Origin: Spirochaetales bacterium
GTDB lineage: Bacteria > Spirochaetota > Spirochaetia > DSM-27196 > SKKC01
NCBI GenBank assembly: GCA_007135605.1
Contig: SLIN01000255.1
Span: 1 to 32,543, forward strand
Reading direction: 5' to 3'
DNA length: 32,543 nucleotides
Shown here: positions 23,881 to 31,778 of the stretch, piece after piece
Layout: each line of letters opens with the position of its first letter
How positions within the stretch are numbered: the stretch's first letter is position 1
Notes under the pieces: generated by a model
The model's input: the letters and a program-made list of their open reading frames with translations, nothing else
Database searches by the model: none
Told to the model about the DNA's origin: nothing
Made by a program: the position numbers and the translations under genes

Positions 23881-24516
23881 ATGTCACGCATGAAAAACGC
23901 CGTACTCGCTGGATTTCTCGTCGTACTGTTCGCCTTGACGGCGGTCGGCAGCGCGATGGCTTACGATAACGATACCTACTTCGAGATCGCCAACGAGGTT
24001 CTCTCCGGTGAGCCCTCGCTCGAGGAGTTCGCTTCGCTCCGTGAAGCGTATACACGTACGAGCTGGTACAACCCCGTACCTGACCGGACGTCGCTCGAGC
24101 CGCTCGACGAGGCGATCGAAACCGGCGATCTCGAAACAGCGAACAACTTCATCAATTCCAACTACTTCTATTACATGCCGATCGTCGACTTTCACCTCTC
24201 CGCGATGGCCACCTACCGCGAGCTTGAGGATACCGAGACCCACGAATGGCACGAGTGGTTTCTACAGCGATTGCTCGATTCCATCTTCGAGAGCGGCGAC
24301 GGCCAAAGCGCGGAAACCGCCTTCTTCAGCGTCTACGAGCGCGAGCAACTCGTCGTGCTCGAGATACTGGGACTCGATCCGCGCGATCGTCGAGAAGAGT
24401 CTTCGGGAGGGCGTCTGATCTACATCTATGAGGCGGTCGACGAGACGGGCGAGCCCCGGGACGTTTACTTCGACTTCACCGTTGCCGAGGAGTGGCGCGC
24501 TCGCGAAACGGAATAG
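23881..24516 (+). CDS. Secreted DUF4919 protein
   Basis: 211 residues from the ATG at 23881; an ATG at 23890 gives a tidier signal peptide, and neither has a clear ribosome-binding site. Residues 4-27 are a signal peptide (FLVVLFALTAVGSAMA). The mature part follows the DUF4919 pattern: FASLREAYTRTSWYNP, the H.SAM..YRELEDTETHEWHEWF segment, LLDSIFESGDGQSAETAFFSVYERE, LGLDPRDR and the closing YEAVDETGEPRDVYFDF. The family has no established function. The protein should be periplasmic. It converges with the MarR gene. Confidence 0.8.
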   Translation: MSRMKNAVLAGFLVVLFALTAVGSAMAYDNDTYFEIANEVLSGEPSLEEFASLREAYTRTSWYNPVPDRTSLEPLDEAIETGDLETANNFINSNYFYYMPIVDFHLSAMATYRELEDTETHEWHEWFLQRLLDSIFESGDGQSAETAFFSVYEREQLVVLEILGLDPRDRREESSGGRLIYIYEAVDETGEPRDVYFDFTVAEEWRARETE

Positions 24517-24546
24517 CCGAATATCGGATATCTGTCGGACAAATTC

Positions 24547-25029
24547 CTAGAGCCCGATGTCACTGGTGTCCAGCAGTGATGCGAGCCGGTCGATTGCCTG
24601 GACGATCTCATCCTTGTCTTTTTGCGATAACTGCTCGAACCGTTCGATGAAATCGGCATTCAACGGCGGGGGTGCATCGGCGAGTACGCGCATGCCGATC
24701 TCGGTGATTTCCACAGTGATCTGGCGCCGATCGACGGCACTTCGCACTCGTTGGACGAGTTTTTCCCGCTCCAGTCGATCGACTATTCCGGTCGTTGTGG
24801 AGTTGTTCAGCGCGAGTATGTGAGTTAACCTGCTGAATGTAATCGGTCCGTGCTCGTGAATCTCCCGAAGGCAGATTATCTGGGGCAGCGTAAACTTGAA
24901 ATTCTCCTGAAGGTACTTGGAGTGTTTGTTGATGGCGTGCGCTATCTTGCGAAGTCGCTTCGTGATATAGATATAAATGGGATCAACAAGAACTTCTTCC
25001 GAGTGTGTTACCTGCGCCATCTCAAGCAT
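24547..25029 (-). CDS. MarR-family transcriptional regulator
   Basis: 160 residues from ATG 25029; the in-frame ATG at 25020 has better spacing to AGAGGA and may be the true start. The winged-helix core is clear: FTLPQIICLREIHEHGPITF, the recognition helix SRLTHILALNNSTTTGIVDRLE, then the wing REKLVQRVRSAVDRRQITVE with the DRR motif, and dimer helices at both ends. MarR proteins usually repress divergent genes and release on ligand binding. It diverges from the betaine-synthesis operon, with palindromes in the shared gap, so it is the obvious candidate regulator. The effector is unknown. EctR1, a MarR-type repressor of ectoine genes in methylotrophs, is a functional parallel rather than proof. 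Confidence 0.9.
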   Translation of the reverse strand: MLEMAQVTHSEEVLVDPIYIYITKRLRKIAHAINKHSKYLQENFKFTLPQIICLREIHEHGPITFSRLTHILALNNSTTTGIVDRLEREKLVQRVRSAVDRRQITVEITEIGMRVLADAPPPLNADFIERFEQLSQKDKDEIVQAIDRLASLLDTSDIGL

Positions 25030-25043
25030 TTCCTCTTATCTCA

Positions 25044-25073
25044 TAAGTACACATGCCGCTCAAGGGTTGTCAA
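25044..25073 (-). promoter_or_regulatory. marR promoter
   Basis: On the minus strand a perfect TTGACA (25073-25068), 18-bp spacer and TACTTA (25049-25044). The inverted repeat CAAGGG/CCCTTG (25061-25066, 25082-25087) straddles the -35 box, which would suit autoregulation. Confidence 0.5.
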
Positions 25074-25107
25074 TATATTATCCCTTGGGAGGTGAAATAT
25101 TTTCACC
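25061..25107. promoter_or_regulatory. Candidate operators in the marR-metK gap
   Basis: Two palindromes lie side by side. CAAGGG (25061-25066) pairs with CCCTTG (25082-25087) around an AT-rich centre containing AATATATT. GGTGAAA (25091-25097) pairs perfectly with TTTCACC (25101-25107) with TAT between. Both are of a size and AT content typical of MarR-type operators. Confidence 0.5.
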
Positions 25108-25197
25108 GCAAGCGATCTTTCTGTTGAAAAAGGCGAAAAATTCGAGATAGGGGGTTTGCGAACTCGCAGAAACTGGTTATTCTTCTTGTCGCGATAT

Positions 25198-25225
25198 TTG
25201 GTACTGAAATCTTATGGGTTACACT
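25198..25225 (+). promoter_or_regulatory. Promoter candidate of the betaine operon
   Basis: TTGGTA (25198-25203), 16-bp spacer, TACACT (25220-25225); each matches four of six consensus bases. The leader to metK would be about 45 nt. I see no known SAM riboswitch between here and the start at 25277. The rest of the 247-bp gap is AT-rich with no gene. Confidence 0.35.
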
Positions 25226-25276
25226 GTTCGGTGTGCCCATGAGTCTGCAATCGAATCAAACGATAAGGAGTTACCC

Positions 25277-26470
25277 ATGAAAGACAATCGTTATCTGTTC
25301 ACATCGGAGTCGGTCAGCGAAGGCCACCCGGACAAGGTCGCCGACCAGGTTTCGGACGCCGTTCTCGATGCGTGTCTCAAAGAGGACCCTGAATCCCGAG
25401 TCGCGTGCGAAACCTTCACCAGCACCGGTATGGTGCTCGTCGGCGGTGAGATTACGACCGAGGCCAACTACGACGTACAGGAGATTGCGCGGAACGTTGT
25501 ACGCGAGATCGGGTATACCGACCCGTCCTTCGGCATCGATGCCGACAGCATGAGCGTTGTGAGCACCCTCCACGCCCAGAGTCCGGACATCTCGCAGGGC
25601 GTGTCCGACGGCGAAGGGCTGTTCGAAGAGCAGGGCGCCGGCGACCAGGGAATGATGTTCGGCTACGCGTGTACGGAGACCGAAGAACTGATGCCGGCTC
25701 CGATCATGTTTGCACACCGCATTCTCCGAAAGGCAGCCGATCTGCGCCACAGCGGCAAGATCAAATGGATGCGCCCCGACTCCAAGAGTCAGGTGTCGGT
25801 TGAATACGAGGGCGACAAGCCGGTCCGCATCGATACAATTGTCGTCAGTCATCAACACGACGACCAGGTCTCCTACGATGAGGTGAAGAACGACATTATC
25901 CGGAAGGTCGTCATGCCGGAGCTCGAAGGCAGCGGCCTCGTCGACGACGACACCAGCTTCTTCATCAATCCGACGGGACGGTTTGCGGTCGGTGGTCCGC
26001 ACGGCGACTCCGGTCTTACCGGACGCAAGATTATCGTGGACACCTACGGCGGAATGGGCCGACACGGCGGCGGCGCCTTCAGCGGAAAGGACCCGAGCAA
26101 GGTCGACCGTTCGGCGGCGTACATGGCTCGCTACGTTGCGAAGAACATCGTAAAAGCCGGTCTCGCTACCCGCACCGAAGTTGCGCTTGCCTACGCAATC
26201 GGCGTTCCGTTCCCGGTAAGCGTGCGCATCGACACCTTCGGCACCTCGGTGGTACCGGAAGCAAAGATTTCGGAGGCGGTTCGCGAGGTATTCGATCTCT
26301 CACCGGCCGGCATTATCCGGACGCTCGATCTGAAGCGCCCGATCTATCGCAAGAACTGCATTTACGGGCACTTCGGCGACGATGCCCCGGAGATCAGCTG
26401 GGAGCAGACGGACAAAGCCGAAGAGCTCGCCGGGATATTCAAGACCGCCGGAGTCGAGGTACGCTCATAG
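25277..26470 (+). CDS. metK: S-adenosylmethionine synthetase
   Basis: 397 residues from the ATG at 25277 ([20 protein letters not shown]), 6 nt after AAGGAG; the frame is open to 25214 but lacks that site. It makes SAM from methionine and ATP. Motifs: [18 protein letters not shown] (substrate and metal site), [33 protein letters not shown] with the phosphate-binding loop, [20 protein letters not shown] and a normal C-terminus. Length is typical. As the first gene of the cluster it supplies the methyl donor for three methylations per betaine. Whether another metK exists elsewhere cannot be seen; a dedicated copy would be notable. Confidence 0.97.
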   Translation: MKDNRYLFTSESVSEGHPDKVADQVSDAVLDACLKEDPESRVACETFTSTGMVLVGGEITTEANYDVQEIARNVVREIGYTDPSFGIDADSMSVVSTLHAQSPDISQGVSDGEGLFEEQGAGDQGMMFGYACTETEELMPAPIMFAHRILRKAADLRHSGKIKWMRPDSKSQVSVEYEGDKPVRIDTIVVSHQHDDQVSYDEVKNDIIRKVVMPELEGSGLVDDDTSFFINPTGRFAVGGPHGDSGLTGRKIIVDTYGGMGRHGGGAFSGKDPSKVDRSAAYMARYVAKNIVKAGLATRTEVALAYAIGVPFPVSVRIDTFGTSVVPEAKISEAVREVFDLSPAGIIRTLDLKRPIYRKNCIYGHFGDDAPEISWEQTDKAEELAGIFKTAGVEVRS

Positions 26471-26471
26471 T

Positions 26472-27497
26472 ATGTCGGTACCGAGGATTTACGGAATCGG
26501 AAATCCGCTCGTCGACGTCTCGGTCTCGGTCGAGGACCGGGACCTCGAGACGCTCGGTTTGACGAAGGGCACGATGCTTCTCATCGATACCGAGAAGCGC
26601 CGGCAGATTCTCGATCATATCGAGGGTAAGGCGGTCAGCTACGGGTGCGCCGGGTCGGCCCCGAACACGATCATCACGATCGCCTCGCTCGGTCGCCCGA
26701 CGACGCTCGGCGGTGCAGTCGGCGACGATGAGCTCGGCGGCGTGTACCGCGAGCGGCTCAAGGAGACGGGCGTCGAGGATCGCCTCGCCGTCTGTCCGGG
26801 AGAGACGGGAACGAGCATTATCCTGGTCACCCCCGACGGTGAACGGACGATGTGCACCTTTCTCGGAGTCTGCGATCGGTTCTCGTCGAATGACGTCGAT
26901 ACCGAGCGTGCGAAGAACGTCGACTGGATCCACTTCACCGGCTACATGTTCGACACCGACAGTCAGCGAGCGGCGATCGCGTACGCGGTTGCCGCGGCGA
27001 GAAAGGGCGGAGCGAAGGTATCGTTCGACGTCGCCGATCCGTTCGCGGTCGACCGCCACGGCGATGCGTTCCGAGAGATTATCGAGCGCGATGTCGATCT
27101 GCTGTTCGCGAATCAGGCGGAGGCGGAAATGCTCACCGGAATGTCGGATCCGGCTGAAGCGGCGCAGTCACTCTCGAAGAGTGTCGAGGTTGTCGCCGTG
27201 AAGGACGGAAAGAACGGATCGGTAATCGCCACCGCGGGTAATCTCTACCGGATCGAGGCGGACTCGGCATCGCTCGTCGATTCGACCGGCGCGGGGGATA
27301 CATACGCAGCCGGCTTCCTCTATTCGCTGACGGATGGATCCGACGTGCAGGAAGCGGCCCGATTCGCATCATTTCTCGCCGCTCGAATCGTAGAGCGCCG
27401 TGGCGCGCAATTCGACGCCGCCGAGTCGAAACGACTCGGTGAGCAGTATTATTCACGTGCGCGAACCGAAAACGGTTCAACCGCCGTTCGCGGGTAG
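26472..27497 (+). CDS. Adenosine kinase (PfkB family)
   Basis: 341 residues from the ATG at 26472, one base after the metK stop. Ribokinase/PfkB fold with [15 protein letters not shown] at the N-terminus, the [19 protein letters not shown] substrate-site segment, [13 protein letters not shown] and the signature [13 protein letters not shown] (270-282) whose Asp276 is the catalytic base. The GNPLVD and NQ.EAE pattern is that of adenosine kinases rather than sugar kinases. In this operon it would convert the adenosine released by SAH hydrolase to AMP, which pulls the reversible SAHH reaction forward. A nucleoside or sugar specificity other than adenosine is possible but the context argues against it. 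Confidence 0.88.
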   Translation: MSVPRIYGIGNPLVDVSVSVEDRDLETLGLTKGTMLLIDTEKRRQILDHIEGKAVSYGCAGSAPNTIITIASLGRPTTLGGAVGDDELGGVYRERLKETGVEDRLAVCPGETGTSIILVTPDGERTMCTFLGVCDRFSSNDVDTERAKNVDWIHFTGYMFDTDSQRAAIAYAVAAARKGGAKVSFDVADPFAVDRHGDAFREIIERDVDLLFANQAEAEMLTGMSDPAEAAQSLSKSVEVVAVKDGKNGSVIATAGNLYRIEADSASLVDSTGAGDTYAAGFLYSLTDGSDVQEAARFASFLAARIVERRGAQFDAAESKRLGEQYYSRARTENGSTAVRG

Positions 27498-27534
27498 GCG
27501 CACACCAGAGAGACCAGATGAAACAGGAGAGTGT

Positions 27535-28992
27535 ATGAGTACAGTGCAAGCAGCACCGAAAGTCTCGTACAAGGTGAAGGACATCAACCTCGCCGAATAC
27601 GGACGTAAAGAAATTGAAATTGCGGAGAAGGAAATGCCCGGCCTCATGGCCACGCGCGAGAAGTACGGGTCGGAGAAGCCGTTGAAAGGCGCCCGGATCA
27701 CCGGAAGCCTTCATATGACCATCCAGACGGCTGTTCTTATCGAAACGCTCGTTGAGCTCGGAGCCGATGTGCGCTGGGCGAGCTGCAACATCTTCTCGAC
27801 ACAGGACCATGCCGCCGCCGCGATCGCGGTGGGACGCCCGGAAACCGGTGGAACGCCGGATAATCCGAAGGGAGTTCCGGTGTTCGCCTGGAAGGGCGAA
27901 ACGCTCGAGGAGTATTGGTGGTGCACCAAGCAGGCGCTGACATGGCCTGACGGAAGCGGCCCCACGCTGATCGTCGACGACGGCGGAGATGCCACGTTGC
28001 TCGTCCACCGCGGAGCGAAAGCGGAGAAAGATGCATCGATACTCGACGAGCCGACCGACAACAAGGAGCTCCAGTGCGTGAACGCGATTCTCAAGGAGAG
28101 TCTCGCCGAGGACTCCCACTTCTTCACGAAGACCGCGAAGCAGCTGAAAGGGGTTTCGGAAGAGACGACCACCGGCGTTCACCGGCTCTACCAGATGCAG
28201 AAGAACGGCGAGCTGCTCTTCCCGGCGATTAACGTCAACGACAGCGTCACAAAGAGCAAGTTCGATAACGTCTACGGATGTCGCGAGAGTCTCGTCGACG
28301 GGATCAAGCGTGCGACCGACGTTATGATCGCCGGCAAGACCGCGATGGTCTGCGGATTCGGCGACGTGGGCAAAGGTTCGGCCGAGGCGTTGGCTTCTCT
28401 GAAGGCCCGCGTGCTCGTCAGCGAGATCGACCCCATCTGTGCGCTCCAGGCGTCTATGGCCGGGTATACGGTGACGACCGTCGAAGACGCGCTCCCGGAG
28501 GCGGACATCTACGTGACCACGACCGGAAACCGGGACGTGATCACCGCCGAACACATGTCGAAGATGAAAGACCAGGCGATCGTCTGTAATATCGGACACT
28601 TCGACAACGAAATCGAGGTCGCTAAGCTTGAACAACTTGCCGGGGTACAGAAGATCAACATCAAGCCGCAGGTTGACGAGTATCGATTCCCGGACGGGCA
28701 CAGCATATTCCTGCTTGCCGAGGGACGTCTCGTGAATCTCGGCTGTGCGACGGGACATCCGAGCTTCGTCATGTCGAACTCGTTCACGAACCAGACGCTC
28801 GCCCAGATCGAGCTCTGGAACAACAAGCACGAGATCGACGTCTACCGACTGCCGCAGCACCTCGACGAAGAGGTAGCGCGACTTCACCTCGACCGCATCG
28901 GCGCCAAGCTCACCAAGCTGCGCCCGGAACAGGCCGAGTACATCGGCGTGCCTCTCGAGGGCCCCTTTAAGCCAAGCCACTACCGCTACTGA
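27535..28992 (+). CDS. ahcY: S-adenosylhomocysteine hydrolase
   Basis: 485 residues from the ATG at 27535, 5 nt after AGGAG. It splits S-adenosylhomocysteine into adenosine and homocysteine with tightly bound NAD. Motifs: [64 protein letters not shown], the NAD-binding [13 protein letters not shown] (274-286), [10 protein letters not shown] and the C-terminal PSHYRY with the conserved Lys/Tyr tail. An insertion near residues 105-155 is the bacterial long form. SAH strongly inhibits methyltransferases, so this enzyme keeps the two methyltransferases downstream active. Confidence 0.97.
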   Translation: MSTVQAAPKVSYKVKDINLAEYGRKEIEIAEKEMPGLMATREKYGSEKPLKGARITGSLHMTIQTAVLIETLVELGADVRWASCNIFSTQDHAAAAIAVGRPETGGTPDNPKGVPVFAWKGETLEEYWWCTKQALTWPDGSGPTLIVDDGGDATLLVHRGAKAEKDASILDEPTDNKELQCVNAILKESLAEDSHFFTKTAKQLKGVSEETTTGVHRLYQMQKNGELLFPAINVNDSVTKSKFDNVYGCRESLVDGIKRATDVMIAGKTAMVCGFGDVGKGSAEALASLKARVLVSEIDPICALQASMAGYTVTTVEDALPEADIYVTTTGNRDVITAEHMSKMKDQAIVCNIGHFDNEIEVAKLEQLAGVQKINIKPQVDEYRFPDGHSIFLLAEGRLVNLGCATGHPSFVMSNSFTNQTLAQIELWNNKHEIDVYRLPQHLDEEVARLHLDRIGAKLTKLRPEQAEYIGVPLEGPFKPSHYRY

Positions 28993-29010
28993 GACGAGAG
29001 AATTCTTAAC

Positions 29011-29043
29011 GACGCCGGTGACTGCTCGGGCAGTGCCGGCGTC
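29011..29043 (+). terminator. Strong two-tier hairpin after ahcY
   Basis: GACGCCGG (29011-29018) pairs with CCGGCGTC (29036-29043), and inside it ACTGC (29021-29025) pairs with GCAGT (29030-29034) around a TCGG loop. There is no U-tract. It may terminate part of the transcripts, or protect the ahcY 3' end and set the ratio of upstream to downstream genes. Confidence 0.55.
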
Positions 29044-29048
29044 ACGCA

Positions 29049-29116
29049 CTTCCGTGAGATCGAACATGGCAACCGGTCTCCGGGAGGGTTCGACGGCCGC
29101 CTGTCACAAACGGAAG
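29049..29116 (+). ncRNA. Foldable leader before the glycine methyltransferase gene
   Basis: Nested complementary segments: CTTCCGT (29049-29055) with ACGGAAG (29110-29116), TCGAAC (29060-29065) with GTTCGA (29088-29093), and CCGG (29073-29076) with CCGG (29080-29083). It ends 34 nt before the ATG at 29151. I match it to no known riboswitch class, so this is a candidate only. Confidence 0.35.
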
Positions 29117-29150
29117 GCGCGCTCGGAAACCACCCAGGAAGGAGAGCAAT

Positions 29151-29990
29151 ATGCCAACGATGGAAAAGCAGGACTTCGGGACTGATCCGACACAGGTTCG
29201 CGAAAGCGATCACTACGTCGACGAATACATCTCCGGTTTCGTGGACAAATGGGACGAGCTGATCGATTGGGATAGTCGTGCCAAGGGAGAGGGCGACTTC
29301 TTTCTCCGAATGCTCAAGGAGCGAGGAGCACAGAGGATCCTCGATGCGGCAACCGGCACGGGATTCCATTCGATCAGGTTGATGGAGGCCGGCTTCGACG
29401 TGGTGAGCGCCGACGGCAGCCCGGAGATGCTCACGAAGGCGTTCGAAAACGGGCGCAAGCGCGGTCACATACTCCAGACCGTACACGCCGACTGGCGATG
29501 GCTGAACAAGGACCTGAACGAAACGTTCGACGCCGTCGTCTGTCTCGGCAATAGCTTCACGCACCTCTTCTCCGAGAAAGACCGTCGCAAGGCACTCGCG
29601 GAGTTCTACGCGGTGCTCAAGCACGACGGGGTGCTCATTCTCGACCAGCGCAATTACGACGCCATTCTCGACCACGGCTTCTCGAGCAAGCACACCTACT
29701 ACTACTGCGGCGACAGCGTCTCGGCCGAGCCCGAGTTCGTCGACGACGGCCTCGCTCGCTTCAGATACCGGTTCCCGGATGATTCCCAGTATTACTTGAA
29801 CATGTTCCCGCTGCGCAAGCGATACGTGCACCGGCTTCTGCTCGAGGTCGGATTCCAGAAGATCGACACCTACGGTGACTTCCAGGAGACATACCGTGAG
29901 GACGATCCCGACTTCTTCGTGCACGTCGCCGAGAAGGACTATTTCTCCGAGGACGAAGGCGAGGACGCCGCGATCAAGGAGCAGAAATAG
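29151..29990 (+). CDS. gsmt: Glycine/sarcosine N-methyltransferase
   Basis: 279 residues, start supported by AAGGAGAGCAAT. It uses SAM to methylate glycine to sarcosine and sarcosine to dimethylglycine, the first two steps of betaine synthesis from glycine. Motifs: YVDEYISGFVDKWDELIDW at the N-terminus, SAM motif I ILDAATGTGFHSIRLMEAG (63-81), VVSADGSPEML, CLGNSFTHLF, LKHDGVLILDQRNYD and YYYCGDSV. This set is the GSMT signature known from halophiles such as Halorhodospira, Actinopolyspora and Aphanothece. The protein is acidic, as cytosolic enzymes of salt-adapted cells often are. The next gene follows after 12 bp. Confidence 0.93.
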   Translation: MPTMEKQDFGTDPTQVRESDHYVDEYISGFVDKWDELIDWDSRAKGEGDFFLRMLKERGAQRILDAATGTGFHSIRLMEAGFDVVSADGSPEMLTKAFENGRKRGHILQTVHADWRWLNKDLNETFDAVVCLGNSFTHLFSEKDRRKALAEFYAVLKHDGVLILDQRNYDAILDHGFSSKHTYYYCGDSVSAEPEFVDDGLARFRYRFPDDSQYYLNMFPLRKRYVHRLLLEVGFQKIDTYGDFQETYREDDPDFFVHVAEKDYFSEDEGEDAAIKEQK

Positions 29991-30002
29991 GGAGGACACA
30001 CT

Positions 30003-30842
30003 ATGAAAACCTACACTGAAGAAGCAACGAAAACCGCACAGAGCTACTACAACTCCACGGATGCGGATAACTTTTACTTCACAATATGGGGCGGAGAGGA
30101 TATACACATCGGCCTGTACAAGTCCGATATCGATCCGATTGCGCCTGCGAGCCAGCGCACCATCGAACGTATGGCCTCCAAGGCGACCGATCTCGGGAAG
30201 GACTCCTACATTCTCGATCTCGGAGCCGGCTACGGCGGCTCATGCCGATACCTCTCGAAGACGTACGGATGCCGTTCGGTCGCGCTCAACCTCAGCGAAG
30301 TCGAAAACGAACGCGACCGCGAGAAGAACAAGGCCCAGGGACTCGACCATCTCGTCGAAGTTGTGGACGCCACCTTTGAGGACGTTCCATACCCGGACAA
30401 GACGTTCGACCTCGTTTGGTCGCAGGACGCGTTCCTCCATAGCGGCAATCGCGAGAAGATCTTTCGGGAGATCGATCGGGTGTTGAAACCCGGTGGCGAG
30501 ATAATCTTCACCGATCCGATGAGAACCGATAATTGTCCGGAGGGAGTACTCGATCCCATCCTCGCGCGGTTGCAACTCGACGACCTCGCCTGCCCGGCGC
30601 TCTATCGCGACTTCGCGACGAAGTTCGGATTCGACGAGATCGAATTCGAGGAGCACGCCGAGCAGCTTCCGCGCCACTACCAGCGAGTTCTCGACGAGAC
30701 GATTGCCAATGAATCGCGACTCAAAGATGCCGGCGTTTCGGATGACTATCTCGAGCGCATGAAGAAGGGTCTGCGTCACTGGGTATCCGGCGGCAAGAAC
30801 GGGTATCTCACGTGGGGCATCTTCCACTTCAGGAAGCGGTAA
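30003..30842 (+). CDS. sdmt: Sarcosine/dimethylglycine N-methyltransferase
   Basis: 279 residues, start supported by AGGGAGGACACACT. It completes betaine synthesis by methylating dimethylglycine (and sarcosine) with SAM. Motifs: TAQSYYNSTDADNFYFTIWG, GGEDIHIGLYKSD, SAM motif I ILDLGAGYGGSCRYL (69-83), NLSEVENERDREKN, DLVWSQDAFLHSGNREKIF and LKPGGEIIFTDPM. The WGGEDIH.G.Y and QDA.LHS pair is diagnostic for this methyltransferase family. Its TAA overlaps the metF ATG. Confidence 0.93.
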   Translation: MKTYTEEATKTAQSYYNSTDADNFYFTIWGGEDIHIGLYKSDIDPIAPASQRTIERMASKATDLGKDSYILDLGAGYGGSCRYLSKTYGCRSVALNLSEVENERDREKNKAQGLDHLVEVVDATFEDVPYPDKTFDLVWSQDAFLHSGNREKIFREIDRVLKPGGEIIFTDPMRTDNCPEGVLDPILARLQLDDLACPALYRDFATKFGFDEIEFEEHAEQLPRHYQRVLDETIANESRLKDAGVSDDYLERMKKGLRHWVSGGKNGYLTWGIFHFRKR

Positions 30843-31756
30843 TGCATATTCGAGACGTATACCAGCGGGGCCGTCCCGCGTTCAGCTTCGAGTTCTTCCC
30901 TCCGAAAACCGCGAAATCGAGCGAGCAGCTCAAACGCGCAGTCAAGGAGCTGGAAGAGCTCGGTCCTGACGCGGTGAGCGTCACCTACGGCGCGGGCGGC
31001 TCGACGCGCGAGCTCACGCACGAACTCGTGCTTCAGCTGTTGAAAACGACGAATCTGACGGTCGTATGCCACCTGACGACCGTCGGAACCACGAAAGATG
31101 AGACCGCACGAATTCTCGACACATACGTCGAAAGCGGCGTGGAGAACATAATGGCTCTCCGCGGCGACCCGCCGGGCGGCGGCGTTCTGAACTTCGAAAC
31201 GACTCCCGGCGGCTTTGAGTACGCCGCCGACCTCGTTGAGTTCATCAAGAAGCGCCACCCCCAGCTCGGTATCGGAGTAGCCGGCTTTCCGGAAGGACAC
31301 CCGGCCACACCCAACCGACTGAAGGAGATCGAGTATCTGAAGGCAAAAGTCGATGCGGGCGCCGACTACGTGTGTACGCAGCTTTTCTTCGACAACCACG
31401 ACTTCTACGATTGGCGCGAACGCTGCCGCTATGCCGGAATCGACGTTCCGCTGGTCGCCGGTATTATGCCGATAACCAGCCGCAAGGGTATGGCAAAGAT
31501 GGCGGAACTTGCCGCCGGCAGTCGATTCCCCGCGCCGTTGCTGAAGGCGATAGACCGCGCCGAAGACGACGCCTTAGTGGAAAACGTCGGCGTCCATTGG
31601 GCGACTCAGCAGGTATGGGACCTTCTCGACAACGGAATCGACGGCATTCACTTCTACACGCTGAACAAGTCACGCGCCACTCGCCGTATCTACGAGTCGC
31701 TCGGTGTCTCGAGCGGTGAGGCGCTCGGCACGGATCCGCAACCCGCCGGGGTATAG
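30842..31756 (+). CDS. metF: Methylenetetrahydrofolate reductase
   Basis: 304 residues from the ATG at 30842, overlapping the stop of the preceding gene, with AGGA 8 nt upstream. FAD enzyme that reduces methylene-THF to methyl-THF, the methyl source for making methionine from homocysteine. Motifs: AFSFEFFPPKTAKS, DAVSVTYGAGGSTRE, NIMALRGDPPGGG, GVAGFPEGHPATPN, DYVCTQLFFDN and VPLVAGIMP, all typical of MetF. With SAH hydrolase producing homocysteine, it closes the methyl cycle apart from methionine synthase, which is not in the window. It is the last gene of the operon. Confidence 0.95.
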   Translation: MHIRDVYQRGRPAFSFEFFPPKTAKSSEQLKRAVKELEELGPDAVSVTYGAGGSTRELTHELVLQLLKTTNLTVVCHLTTVGTTKDETARILDTYVESGVENIMALRGDPPGGGVLNFETTPGGFEYAADLVEFIKKRHPQLGIGVAGFPEGHPATPNRLKEIEYLKAKVDAGADYVCTQLFFDNHDFYDWRERCRYAGIDVPLVAGIMPITSRKGMAKMAELAAGSRFPAPLLKAIDRAEDDALVENVGVHWATQQVWDLLDNGIDGIHFYTLNKSRATRRIYESLGVSSGEALGTDPQPAGV

Positions 31757-31768
31757 CCCGGGCGGGTT
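31740..31768 (+). terminator. Hairpin over the metF stop codon
   Basis: AACCCGCC (31740-31747) pairs with GGCGGGTT (31761-31768), with GGG/CCC able to extend the stem. The metF TAG (31754-31756) lies in the loop. No U-tract follows. Confidence 0.55.
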
Positions 31769-31778
31769 CGTTCGCTCC

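Noticed and set aside
25110-25276. SAM riboswitch before metK
   Set aside because: No SAM-I, SAM-II or SAH riboswitch core is recognisable; the leader from the likely promoter is only about 45 nt.
27133-29067. Long minus-strand frame of 644 codons antisense to adenosine kinase and ahcY
   Set aside because: Shadow of two clear enzymes; no start signal or domain.
29049-29116. Possible tRNA, because GGTTCGA near 29087 resembles a T-loop
   Set aside because: The flanking bases do not form a T-stem and no acceptor or anticodon arm can be drawn.
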